Shown piece after piece: positions 16,406 to 24,137 of a stretch of DNA of 27,790 bases (its first letter is position 1; each line of letters starts with the position of its first letter). Source of the stretch: SCUS01 sp966211675 (GTDB taxonomy: Bacteria; Myxococcota_A; Polyangia; Polyangiales; Ga0077539); assembly GCA_966211675.1 (NCBI GenBank), contig CBIHPK010000109.1, positions 1 to 27,790 of the forward strand, in the 5' to 3' direction. The notes under the pieces were generated by a model. That model was not told the origin of the DNA and made no database searches. It was given only the letters and a program-made list of their open reading frames with translations. A program made the position numbers and the translations under genes.

Positions 16406-17152
16406 TCAGCGGATGCCCAGCAGGTCGAGGACGCCCTGCACGAAGGTGAGCGGGTGCGGCGGGCATCCCGGCACCAGCAGCGACGGGGCGTAGCGATCGA
16501 GGAAGGAGCGGTCGAGCTCCGTCGAGTCGGCGTAGAGGCCGCCGGAGAGCGCGCAGGCGCCGAAGGCGACGAGGAAGCGCGGCGAGGACATCGCGTCCCA
16601 GGAGAGCTGCACCGCCTCGGCCATGTGCCTCGACACGGGGCCCGTGAGCACCAGGCCGTCCGCGTGGCGGGGCGAGGCGACCCACTCGATGCCGTAGCGC
16701 TGCAGGTCGAAGTTCACGTTGGCGAGCGCGTTGAGCTCCAGCTCGCACCCGTTGCAGCCGCCCGCGGAGACCTGGCGCAGCTTGAGCGAGCGGCCGAACA
16801 TCTTCCGCAGCGCCTCGGAGGTCGCCACCGGCGTGGGCTCGGGGCGCTCGGCGGTCACGAGGAGATCCTCCGGGCGAGCGCCGCTCATGCGGGGCTCCGG
16901 GGTGAAGACGATCTTCTCCTCCGGGCAGGCGAGCGCGCACTCGTTGCAGAACACGCAGCGGGCCAGGTCGAGGCGCACCGGCTCCGCGGTGATGGCGGCG
17001 GTGGGGCAGACCTTCACGCAGGCCTCGCACCCTTCGGGGCAGGGCGCGGCGCCGATGACGGGGCGGCCGCGATGGCCCACGGGCACGGCGCTGCGGAGGT
17101 CGCCGATGAACTGATCGCCCTGGGAGCGGAGGACTCGGAGTGCTTTGAACAT
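16406..17152 (-). CDS. Hydrogenase-4-like HyfH-HyfI fusion (2x[4Fe-4S] ferredoxin + NuoB-like small subunit)
   Basis: A single 248-residue protein joins two subunits normally encoded separately. Residues 35-80 are a dicluster ferredoxin (NuoI/HyfH-like): C38, C42, C45, C49 (the first motif is the unusual CxxxCxxCxxxC) and C66, C69, C72, C76. Residues 120-248 are the NuoB/HyfI-like small subunit: GGCNGCELELNAL (C133, C136), GPVSRHM, FGACALSGG (C200) and VPGCPPHPLTF (C230). These four cysteines would hold the proximal cluster. The C-x-x-C spacing is the hydrogenase/Ehr form, not the adjacent Cys-Cys of complex I. The ferredoxin half is short compared with E. coli HyfH (about 180). ATG 17152 follows hyfG by 11 bases, with AGGAG overlapping the hyfG stop. 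Electrons would pass through it to or from the NuoD-like subunit. Confidence 0.85.
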   Translation of the reverse strand: MFKALRVLRSQGDQFIGDLRSAVPVGHRGRPVIGAAPCPEGCEACVKVCPTAAITAEPVRLDLARCVFCNECALACPEEKIVFTPEPRMSGARPEDLLVTAERPEPTPVATSEALRKMFGRSLKLRQVSAGGCNGCELELNALANVNFDLQRYGIEWVASPRHADGLVLTGPVSRHMAEAVQLSWDAMSSPRFLVAFGACALSGGLYADSTELDRSFLDRYAPSLLVPGCPPHPLTFVQGVLDLLGIR

Positions 17153-17163
17153 CGAAGGGGCTC

Positions 17164-18633
17164 CTAGAGGTCGTGACCGCAGTAGGAGAGGTCGAAGCTC
17201 TTGTTGCAGATGGGGAAGTCGGAGATGTCGTTCTCCCTCAGCGCGAGCGCGAGTCCGAACCAGTTGCGCAGCGACGGGTCCTGCACCTTGTAGTGAGCGA
17301 GGCGCCCCTCCGCGTCGGTCTCCAGGCAGTGCACGACCTCGCCTCGCCAGCCCTCGCAGAGCGACACCACCAGCTGCCCCGGCGCCAGCTCGCCCACCGG
17401 CCGCTTCACCGCGTCGAGGGTCGACCTCGACTCCATCACCCGCGTCAGCCACGCCAGCGATCGATCGATCTCCTCGATGCGCACCATCGCCCTCGACCAG
17501 CAGTCGCCCGTCGCCGCGGTGCAGCGCTCCATCGGGTGCTCTCCGTACGCGCCGAGGCCGAGCGCCCGCTGGTCGAGCTCCACCCCGCAGGCGCGCGCCG
17601 GCAGGCCCACGAGCCCGAGGTCCCGGGCCTGGGCGAGGGTGAGCGCTCCTGCTCCCTGGAAGCGGTGCTTCACCGTGGCCGATGCGACGAAGAGCTCGTT
17701 CATCGTCGCGGTGTCCCTCGAGAGCAGCGCGAGGTTGGCCCGCACCGTCTCCATCAGCGCCGCGTCGGCCGTGGCGCGGCTCTCTCCGGGGCGGATCCAC
17801 GATCGGCCGAAGCGGCTGCCGCAGAGGCGCATGGAGGTGTTGATGGCCGTGGTGCGAAGCCGTCCCCAGGTGGTGGCGCCCTGGAGGAGGCCGATGTCGC
17901 CCGCGAGGCCCGAGAGCCCCGCGAGGTGCATGGCCACCCGCTCCAGCTCCAGTCCGATGGCGCGACCGAGCTCCAGCGCCGGGTCGGCGTCCAGGCCGGA
18001 GAGCGCCTCGATGGCCGCGGCGTAGGCCCAGCCGTGGGCGATGCTGGAGTCGCCCGCGATGGTCTCTACCAGCTGGGCCTTTGCTCGGGGGTCGCCCTTC
18101 AACAGCAGCGCCTCCACGCCCCGGTGCTGGTACCCGAGCTGGATCTCCAGGTGATGCACCCGCTCCCCGAGGCACATGAAGCGGAAGGCCCCGGGCTCGA
18201 TGACGCCCGCGTGCACGGGGCCGACCTGCACCTCGTGCACCTCCTTGCCCTGGACCTTGAAGAAGGGATGGTCGTTCATCGCCGCGGCGGGGGAGCCCTC
18301 GTAGCGCAGCGGCTTGAGCCAGGGGTGGGCCCCGATGCGCACTCCGGTCTGCTCGTGCATCTCGCGCTCGAAGCACTGCATCGCGGGGTGCGACGGGGTG
18401 AGCGCGTGGTAGCCGTGCGCCCGGTCGAGGCGGCCTCGCACCAGCTCCAGCTCGCCCCGGTCGCTCTGCAGCACCGCGCTCACGATGACGTCCGCGCCGT
18501 CGCTTCGGCCGAAGGCGGTGACGACGCGGTGGCCCTCGTCGAGCAGGTCCCGCACCCGCTCGGCCCAGCGCTCACCGCGCCGCTCGTCGAGCTCCGAGAC
18601 GGACCAGCGGCGCAGCGGAAACGACCGGCTCAC
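17164..18633 (-). CDS. hyfG: HyfG/HycE-like large subunit (NuoC-NuoD fusion) lacking NiFe cysteines
   Basis: A 489-residue protein with a NuoC-like N-terminal third (to about 135) and a NuoD/hydrogenase-large-subunit-like remainder (VGPVHAGVIEPGAFRF near 138-152, LGYQHRGVEALL near 167-177). In true [NiFe] hydrogenases the metal is held by two CxxC motifs. Here the first is replaced by ETIAGDSSIAH (190-200), without cysteine. The C-terminal DPCxxC-type motif is absent too; the end reads DPSLRNW...DFPICNKSFDLSYCGHDL, whose cysteines are not CxxC-spaced. H2 chemistry is therefore unlikely; the protein fits the Ehr class of hydrogenase-related complexes. The start is GTG 18633, in a GTGA overlap with hyfF. 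The catalytic substrate, if any, is unknown. Confidence 0.88.
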   Translation of the reverse strand: MSRSFPLRRWSVSELDERRGERWAERVRDLLDEGHRVVTAFGRSDGADVIVSAVLQSDRGELELVRGRLDRAHGYHALTPSHPAMQCFEREMHEQTGVRIGAHPWLKPLRYEGSPAAAMNDHPFFKVQGKEVHEVQVGPVHAGVIEPGAFRFMCLGERVHHLEIQLGYQHRGVEALLLKGDPRAKAQLVETIAGDSSIAHGWAYAAAIEALSGLDADPALELGRAIGLELERVAMHLAGLSGLAGDIGLLQGATTWGRLRTTAINTSMRLCGSRFGRSWIRPGESRATADAALMETVRANLALLSRDTATMNELFVASATVKHRFQGAGALTLAQARDLGLVGLPARACGVELDQRALGLGAYGEHPMERCTAATGDCWSRAMVRIEEIDRSLAWLTRVMESRSTLDAVKRPVGELAPGQLVVSLCEGWRGEVVHCLETDAEGRLAHYKVQDPSLRNWFGLALALRENDISDFPICNKSFDLSYCGHDL

Positions 18634-20063
18634 CGGCCACCCCCGAGGGAGGCCGCGACGTCCACGAAGAGGGCGCTCACGGGCCTCGGGAGGTAGACGC
18701 CCATGGTGACCAGCGCGGCGACGAAGACCAGCTTGATGGGCGCGGCCAGCAGCCCCTGCCTCGCGGCGGGCTTCTTCGGCTCGCCCCAGATCATCGGGAA
18801 GATCGAGCGGCCGGTGGCCACGAAGGTCACCGTCAGCAGCGCGCAGAAGGCCACGAAGACGAGCACGTAGCGGCCTCGCATCAGCTCCGAGAGGATGAGC
18901 AGCTCGCCCAGGAAGCTGCCGAAGGGGGGAAAGCCCAGCAGGGCGAAGGTGCCCACGGTGAGGAAGAGCCCGCTCACGGGCAGGTCCTTGATGAGGCCGG
19001 AGACCTCGCGCATGTCCTTGGTGCGGTAGTGGTCGTCGATCTTGCCCGCCGAGAGAAAGAGGATCGCCTTGATGAAGGCGTTGCTCACCACGTAGAGCAC
19101 CAGCCCGTAGGCCGCGGGGCCGCCGAGGCCGAGGCCGATCGCGATCACCCCGCCGTGGTTGATCGAGGCGTAGGCCAGCAGCCGCTTGTAGTTGTGCGTG
19201 GTGATGATGCTGAAGGTCGACACGGCCATCGACGCGAGCCCGATGCCCAGCAGCGCCATGCTCACCAGCCTGGCGTCGCCCCCACGGTAGATCTGAAGGA
19301 TGCGCAAGAGACCCACCAGGGCGCAGTTGAACTGCACCCCCGCCAGCATGGCCGTGACCGAGGGCGGGGCCTCGTCGTAGGCCGCCGGCAGCCAGCTGTA
19401 CATCGGGGCGAGACCCAGCTTGGTGCCGTAGCCGACGATCACCAGGACGAGGCCCACCGCGCGCCACGGGTCCGACGCGGTCGGGCCCAGGGCGCGAAGG
19501 TGATCGAGGAAGAAGACGGGCTCCAGGCCCGAGTGCTCGAGGCTGCGGGCGAGGCAGGCGAAGCCGAGGGAGGTGATCCCGAGGCCCACGGAGGAGAAGA
19601 GGAAGTAGCCCCAGGCGGCGCGCACGGCGGAGGGCGTCCCGGGCCGGGCGACCATGGGGGCGGCGACGAGGCTGGTGGTCTCCAGGGCGAGCCATCCCAG
19701 CAGCAGGTGGTTGGAGAGCACCGAGAGGTTGGCCGCGGCCAGGAAGGCGAGCGCGAGGGCGATGAAGCGCTCGATGCCGAGCTGCAGCTCCGGAACCTCG
19801 CGGAGGCGGTTCCAGATGTGGCCCGCGACGCCGAGGAAGATGAGGTTGATCAGCAGGACGAAGAGCCGAGCGGTGGGGTCGACCGCGAGGAAGTCACGCC
19901 AGAGGGGCCCCGACGGAGCGCCCTGGGAGAAGGCCATCCAGGCCCCGAGGGCGGTGCCCGTGGCGGCGACGAGCAGCGCCAGCACCACCGCGCGGCGGCC
20001 CAGCGCCAGGGCCGCGAGGGACCCGAGCAGGGGCAGGGCGACGAGCAGCATCGCGGTGATCAC
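18630..20063 (-). CDS. hyfF: HyfF-like (NuoN/M-type) proton-translocating membrane subunit
   Basis: A 477-residue polytopic inner-membrane protein of the Mrp/Nuo antiporter-like family, homologous to Hyf/Hyc membrane subunits. Conserved charged residues of the proton path are visible: E128 in LLGWLALETT, K215 in GYGTKLGLAPMYSWLPAAYDEAPPSV, and a late lysine in NAFIKAILFLSAGKIDDHYRT. About 14 hydrophobic helices are apparent. It starts at GTG 20063, with GGGAGG 5 bases upstream, and overlaps the hyfE stop by GTGA; ATG 20051 is an alternative start. It probably couples redox chemistry in the peripheral arm to H+ or Na+ movement. Which ion moves cannot be told from sequence. Confidence 0.88.
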   Translation of the reverse strand: MITAMLLVALPLLGSLAALALGRRAVVLALLVAATGTALGAWMAFSQGAPSGPLWRDFLAVDPTARLFVLLINLIFLGVAGHIWNRLREVPELQLGIERFIALALAFLAAANLSVLSNHLLLGWLALETTSLVAAPMVARPGTPSAVRAAWGYFLFSSVGLGITSLGFACLARSLEHSGLEPVFFLDHLRALGPTASDPWRAVGLVLVIVGYGTKLGLAPMYSWLPAAYDEAPPSVTAMLAGVQFNCALVGLLRILQIYRGGDARLVSMALLGIGLASMAVSTFSIITTHNYKRLLAYASINHGGVIAIGLGLGGPAAYGLVLYVVSNAFIKAILFLSAGKIDDHYRTKDMREVSGLIKDLPVSGLFLTVGTFALLGFPPFGSFLGELLILSELMRGRYVLVFVAFCALLTVTFVATGRSIFPMIWGEPKKPAARQGLLAAPIKLVFVAALVTMGVYLPRPVSALFVDVAASLGGGR

Positions 20064-20668
20064 AGGAGCCTCCCGGAGACGACGTCCGGCGTCGAGGGAC
20101 GCAGCCGCCGGACGTAGTGCGCGTAGGTGAGGACGGTGCCGAGGAAGACCGCGACCTGACCCACCCGCAGCCCGAGAGGGAGGTGCGAGGGGCTGCCCAG
20201 CTCGAAGAGCGCGATGGCGTTCTCCAGCCGCAGCGCGCCCACGGCCTGGCTGAAGGTCCCGTTCTGCGTGGCCAGCACGAAGAGCCCGAGCAGCACGCCG
20301 GTCACCGCCACGGCGACGTGCGTGTGCTCGCCCGTGGGCTGCACCCACGCGGCGCACTGAAACGCGAGCATCACCAGGCCCACGACCATGGCCCAGGAGA
20401 GGAGGTTCGGAGGGATCACGTCCTCGCGAGAGGGCCGCTGCTGCACCCGCAGCACTCGCCGTAGCGCCAGCGGTGCGACGAAGCCTCGCACCAGGGCGAG
20501 GTCGATCAGCGTCACCACCAGGCCCGCGGAGAGGCTCTCGTGGCGGACCACGACCATCCAGGCCATGAGCAGCCCTTGCAAGGACAGTCCCGCGAGGCTG
20601 ACCCGCCAGCTCGCCACGAAGAGCGGAAGCAGCAGCACCAGCATGTACGAGGCGAGGAGCGAGGTCAT
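20060..20668 (-). CDS. hyfE: HyfE-like membrane subunit
   Basis: A 202-residue hydrophobic protein, close to the usual HyfE length (about 215). It has around six transmembrane segments. The N-terminal half looks NuoK-like, and a cytoplasmic loop RRVLRVQQRPSREDVIPPN resembles the family. The C-terminal half includes QNGTFSQAVGALRLENAI, with an acidic residue in a helix. It sits between hyfC and hyfF, as in other hyf-type clusters. ATG 20668 overlaps the hyfC stop (ATGA), with GGAGGGG just upstream. The role is structural/ion-path membrane subunit; it has no cofactor motifs. Confidence 0.85.
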   Translation of the reverse strand: MTSLLASYMLVLLLPLFVASWRVSLAGLSLQGLLMAWMVVVRHESLSAGLVVTLIDLALVRGFVAPLALRRVLRVQQRPSREDVIPPNLLSWAMVVGLVMLAFQCAAWVQPTGEHTHVAVAVTGVLLGLFVLATQNGTFSQAVGALRLENAIALFELGSPSHLPLGLRVGQVAVFLGTVLTYAHYVRRLRPSTPDVVSGRLL

Positions 20669-21594
20669 ACGGCCCCTCCGGTGCGCCAGACGCTGGCGAG
20701 CAGCGCCAGCACCGCGCCGAAGAGGGCGACCAGGAGGTAGCGGGGCACGGCGCTGAGGCGAAGTCGGGCGATGGTGGACTCGGTGGTCCCGATGGCGACG
20801 GCGACGGCGAGCATCAGGGCGAGGTGGGCGCCCGCGACGAGGAGCCTCGGAGAGCCCGCTCCGAAGGGGTTGAGCAGCGAGGCGAGGAGCGCGCTGCCCA
20901 CGGCGAGCTTCATCGCGGCGCCGTACTCCATCGCGGCGAGGTCCGGGCCGCTGTGGTCGAGGATCATCACCTCGTGGACCATGGTGAGCTCGAGGTGCGT
21001 CGTGGGGTCGTCCACGGGCATGCGGGCCGACTCGACCTGGAGCAGCACCGTGAGGGCGATGGTGCACCCCACTCGCACGACCACCATCGCGGGGTCGGCC
21101 CCGTGGAAGGCGAGCATCTGCGAGAAGCTGGTCGCTCCGGTCATGGTGGCGAGGGTCCCGAGCGAGAGGAAGAGCGCGGGCTCGACCAGCGCGGAGAAGG
21201 TCGCCTCTCGGCTCGCTCCCATGCCCTCGAAGGCGCTGCCGGTGTCGAGGGCCCCGAGCATCAGGGCCATGCGCCCGAGACCCCAGAGGTAGGCGAAGAA
21301 GACGAAGTCGAAGCGGAAGGCCATCGGCGACCCGACGCCCAGCATGGGGACGATGAGCCCGGAGACCGCGGCCGTCGCGAGCATCACGTAGGGGGCGACC
21401 CAGAAGACCGCGGTGGTGGTCTCGCTGTAGACCGGGAGCTTGCGGGTGAGGCGCACGAGGTCGTGGAAGGTCTGCACGATCGGAGGGCCCTTGCGGCCGG
21501 CCCAGCGGGCCTTGGTGCGGTTGATCACGCCGACCACGAGGACCGGCGAGGCCAGCAGGGTGACGAGGTGGGCGAGGGTCCAGGGGAGGTTCAC
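20665..21594 (-). CDS. hyfC: HyfC/HycD-like (NuoH-type) membrane anchor subunit
   Basis: A 309-residue membrane protein of the NuoH/HycD family (E. coli HyfC is about 315). It links the peripheral redox arm to the membrane arm. Diagnostic segments are RKGPPIVQTFHDLVRLTRK near residue 35-53, an acidic DTGSAFEGMGASREATFSAL near 120, and ESARMPVDDPTTHLELTMVHEVMILDHSGPDLAAMEYG around 205-240, with the many acidic residues that face the quinone/coupling site in complex I relatives. The start is GTG 21594, overlapping the hyfB stop by four bases; the Shine-Dalgarno is weak, which fits translational coupling. Confidence 0.92.
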   Translation of the reverse strand: MNLPWTLAHLVTLLASPVLVVGVINRTKARWAGRKGPPIVQTFHDLVRLTRKLPVYSETTTAVFWVAPYVMLATAAVSGLIVPMLGVGSPMAFRFDFVFFAYLWGLGRMALMLGALDTGSAFEGMGASREATFSALVEPALFLSLGTLATMTGATSFSQMLAFHGADPAMVVVRVGCTIALTVLLQVESARMPVDDPTTHLELTMVHEVMILDHSGPDLAAMEYGAAMKLAVGSALLASLLNPFGAGSPRLLVAGAHLALMLAVAVAIGTTESTIARLRLSAVPRYLLVALFGAVLALLASVWRTGGAV

Positions 21595-23564
21595 AGCGCG
21601 CCCCCGGCGTGACTGGCCAGCAGGGCGACGATGACCACCAGGGTGATGAGCCCCGCGGCGAAGGCGTAGCGCGGCTCCTCGGGGACGCGGTCGGCCGCGT
21701 CTCGCACCAGCGCCTCGCCGTTGCCGAGGGACTCGAACATGCGCCGCTCCACCGCGTCGGCGTGGTGGGTGTGCACGTGGGCCCCGGCCTCCGGGAAGTA
21801 GCCTTCGGGGAGCTTCTCGCGGCGAAGCTCCAGCACGAAGGCCTCGAAGACCTGGACGAACTGCGCCGAGAAGGAGGTGCCCGTGTACTGCATCCGCGGG
21901 GTCGGGGCGGTGTAGCCGCAGCCCCAGGTGACGTGCCGCCTGGCCGCCCGACGGGCCCCGAGGGTTGCGAGGAGGAGAACGGTCAGTGCCAAGAGCAGCG
22001 CTGCGTTGCCTGTACGCAACGGAGCGAGCAGCGGGAGCACTCCGGGCCCGCTCGCGACGAAGAGGCGGGCCACCGGGGCGACGAGCCAGAGGCCCGCGGC
22101 GGGGAAGAGGCCGAGGGCGACGGTTCCGAGGAGGTGAAGGCCCATGGGCCAGGCCATGGAGGCCGGGGCGTCGTCGTGGGGGTGGACGTCCGGCGCTCGG
22201 GGGCTGCCGAGGAAGGCGAGCCCGAAGGCGCGCACCATGGCGAGGGCTCCGGTCGCGCCGACGAAGGAGAGGAGCGCGGCGACGGCGACGAGGACGATGC
22301 GCTCGACCCCAGCGGGGGCCTCTCCGGAGAGCAGGCCCGAGTAGATGAGAAACTCGCTGACGAAGCCGTTGAGCGGGGGCAGGGCGGAGATGGCGACGGC
22401 TCCGACGAGGAAGGCCACGGCGGTGCGGGGCATCTTGCGGGCGAGGCCGCCGAGGCGCTCGAGGTCGACGGTGTGCGTCGCGCGGTAGACGGCGCCCGCG
22501 GCGTAGAAGAGCAGGCACTTGAAGAAGGCGTGGTTGAGCACGTGGAGGGCGCCGCCGGTGAAGCCGAGGAGGGCGAGGGCGGGGCGGTTCCAGGAGAGGC
22601 CGAGGTAGCCGACGCCGAAGCCGAGGCCCGCGATGCCGACGTTCTCCGTGGAGGAGTATCCGAGCAGGCGCTTCAGGTCGCGCTGGCTGGCCGTGTAGAG
22701 CACGCCCAGCAGCGTCGAGAGCGCCGAGAAGGCCAGCAGGAACCACCCCATCCACGGCTCCGGCGTGCCCAGCATCAGGGTGAAGCGCAGGAGCGCGAAG
22801 AGCCCGGCCTTGTGGATCACCCCCGACATGAGCGCGGAGACGTGCGCGGGCGCCGCGGCGTGCGCCCGGGGCAGCCAGGTGTGGAAGGGGAAGAAGGCCG
22901 ACTTGAAGCCGAAGGAGACCACCAGCAGGACGAAGACGACGTTGCGGAGCGTCCCCGGTCGGCCGAGGAAGCTCGCGAAGGAGGAGAAGGCCATGGACCC
23001 GGTCTGGCTGTGCAGGATCATGAAGGCCGCGACCAGCACGAAGAGCCCGACGTGGGTCGAGACCAGGTAGTTGAAGCCCGCGAAGCGCACCTTCTGGTTG
23101 CGGTAGTCCCAGATGACCAGCAGCCACGCGGCGACCGCGGCGATCTCCCAGCCGAAGAGGAAGATCAGCGCGTTCTCGGCTGTGTAGATGATGATGAAGG
23201 AGAGCGAGACCATGTTGAGCAGCGCGAAGTGCGCTCCCGCGTTGCGCCCCTTCTGCAGGTAGGGCGCGAGGTAGCCCACCGCGTAGACGGCGCCGAGCAG
23301 GGTCATCGGCAGCGACCACGAGAGGAAGAAGGCCCCCAGCGGGTCGAGCCGGACGCGCAACGCGTCGATGGGGTAGGACCAGGCGTAGGTGGCCTCGAGG
23401 GCCGTGCCGTGGGCGATCACCGGGAGCACCGCGGAGAGCACCAGCGCGGTCGCCGCGAGCTGCGAGGCGAGGGCGACGCCCATGCGCAGGGTGTTGGCCC
23501 GGGTGACCAGCGAGCCGACGGCGCCCAGCAGCAGCAGGAGCCCGGCGAGGCTGAGCAGGTTCAT
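21591..23564 (-). CDS. hyfB: HyfB-like (NuoL-type) proton-translocating membrane subunit
   Basis: A 657-residue polytopic protein of the NuoL/MrpA-like family (E. coli HyfB is 672). Conserved ion-path residues include E140 (LFGWEIAAVAAW), K221 (GFKSAFFPFHTWLPRAHAAAP), H251-K252 (GVIHKAGLFALLRF) and the NHAFFKCLLFYAAGAVYRATHT segment. The C-terminal extramembrane part has the HyfB-type GCGYTAPTPRMQYTGTSF and a His-rich HVHTHH stretch, then one last transmembrane helix. No separate HyfD-like subunit is present, so the complex would have two antiporter-like subunits (HyfB, HyfF). ATG 23564 has GGAG 9 bases upstream. It lies 42 bases after the receiver-domain gene, probably in the same transcript. 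Confidence 0.93.
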   Translation of the reverse strand: MNLLSLAGLLLLLGAVGSLVTRANTLRMGVALASQLAATALVLSAVLPVIAHGTALEATYAWSYPIDALRVRLDPLGAFFLSWSLPMTLLGAVYAVGYLAPYLQKGRNAGAHFALLNMVSLSFIIIYTAENALIFLFGWEIAAVAAWLLVIWDYRNQKVRFAGFNYLVSTHVGLFVLVAAFMILHSQTGSMAFSSFASFLGRPGTLRNVVFVLLVVSFGFKSAFFPFHTWLPRAHAAAPAHVSALMSGVIHKAGLFALLRFTLMLGTPEPWMGWFLLAFSALSTLLGVLYTASQRDLKRLLGYSSTENVGIAGLGFGVGYLGLSWNRPALALLGFTGGALHVLNHAFFKCLLFYAAGAVYRATHTVDLERLGGLARKMPRTAVAFLVGAVAISALPPLNGFVSEFLIYSGLLSGEAPAGVERIVLVAVAALLSFVGATGALAMVRAFGLAFLGSPRAPDVHPHDDAPASMAWPMGLHLLGTVALGLFPAAGLWLVAPVARLFVASGPGVLPLLAPLRTGNAALLLALTVLLLATLGARRAARRHVTWGCGYTAPTPRMQYTGTSFSAQFVQVFEAFVLELRREKLPEGYFPEAGAHVHTHHADAVERRMFESLGNGEALVRDAADRVPEEPRYAFAAGLITLVVIVALLASHAGGAL

Positions 23565-23606
23565 GGCCGCGCTCCGGTCGTCGTGGATGCGTTGATCACG
23601 GGGGTT

Positions 23607-23996
23607 TCAGGCTCTCGTGGTGTGGTTGCGGATCGCGTCGAGGATCGTCCACCCGAAGGCGGGCTTTGGATACAGCTGCGGGGTCACCGAGCGCCCGACG
23701 GGCCGTGCGACCTCCTGGAAGCGAGTCGCATCCCCGGTGACGATCAGCACCAGCAGGTCGGCCCGCTTCGCTCGGATCACCCGGATGAGCACCACCGCCG
23801 CGACGGCGTCGAAGCCATCGGGGAAGAGCACCACCGCGGCCCGGGTCGCGGTCACCATGGCCATCGCGTCGAGGCTGCGAAGTCCGCGAGAGACCAGGCC
23901 CGCCTCGCCCAGGTAGCCCAGCAGACCGTCGAGCGTCTCCGGGCTCTCGGCGATCACGGTCACGTCGTGCGTGGCGTCAGCGGACCTGCGGCGCAT
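23607..23996 (-). CDS. Small degenerate receiver-domain (CheY-like) protein
   Basis: A 129-residue single-domain protein with the length and alternating pattern of a response-regulator receiver. The C-terminal signature is kept: LVLIVTGD with T87 (switch residue) and LYPKPAF with K111 (conserved Lys-Pro). The N-terminal acidic pair is reduced to VTVIAES, and the phospho-Asp region reads VVLFPDGF, with proline where Asp usually sits and D60 displaced by one. Phosphorylation is therefore doubtful. It is the first gene after the sigma-54 promoter and precedes hyfB. It could modulate the sensor-less sigma-54 activator at the operon's end, but no histidine kinase is nearby. The predicted +1 is only a few bases before ATG 23996, so a downstream GTG (23963) may be the true start. 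Confidence 0.6.
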   Translation of the reverse strand: MRRRSADATHDVTVIAESPETLDGLLGYLGEAGLVSRGLRSLDAMAMVTATRAAVVLFPDGFDAVAAVVLIRVIRAKRADLLVLIVTGDATRFQEVARPVGRSVTPQLYPKPAFGWTILDAIRNHTTRA

Positions 23997-24010
23997 CGCC
24001 CGGGCCGTAC

Positions 24011-24026
24011 AGCAACGCAGGTGCCA
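24011..24026 (-). promoter_or_regulatory. Sigma-54 promoter of the receiver-hyf operon
   Basis: On the minus strand the sequence is TGGCAC-N5-TTGCT, a perfect -24/-12 RpoN promoter with invariant GG (24025-24024) and GC (24013-24012). The predicted +1 is about 24000. It faces the receiver gene and the hyf-like cluster. A sigma-54 activator is encoded as the last gene of the same block, which makes a chance match unlikely. Confidence 0.82.
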
Positions 24027-24038
24027 CGCTCCGGAGCG
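24027..24038. promoter_or_regulatory. Palindrome abutting the -24 element
   Basis: CGCTCCGGAGCG is a perfect 12-bp palindrome that ends directly next to the TGG of the sigma-54 promoter. It could be an operator for a second regulator. High GC makes short palindromes common, so support is positional only. Confidence 0.3.
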
Positions 24039-24089
24039 CGGGCAGCAGCGGCGGGGCCGCGGGGCGATTCAGCGGAGAAGGGATGATCG

Positions 24090-24100
24090 GACAGATTGTC
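24090..24100. promoter_or_regulatory. Possible enhancer (UAS) for the sigma-54 activator
   Basis: GACA-GAT-TGTC is an inverted repeat centred about 95 bases upstream of the predicted +1, within the usual range for enhancer-binding proteins with Fis-type HTH domains. Only one copy was noticed, so this is tentative. Confidence 0.3.
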
Positions 24101-24137
24101 GTGGTGGTTGCCGAGAGGAAGGCCCGATGCGCCAGGG

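Noticed and set aside
16406..23564. Genuine H2-evolving hydrogenase-4/formate hydrogenlyase
   Set aside because: The large subunit lacks both Ni-binding CxxC motifs, and no formate dehydrogenase or Ni maturation genes are in view.
21609..24086. 825-codon plus-strand frame opposite hyfB
   Set aside because: Glu/Gly/Arg/His-rich antisense of a membrane protein gene, with no domain.
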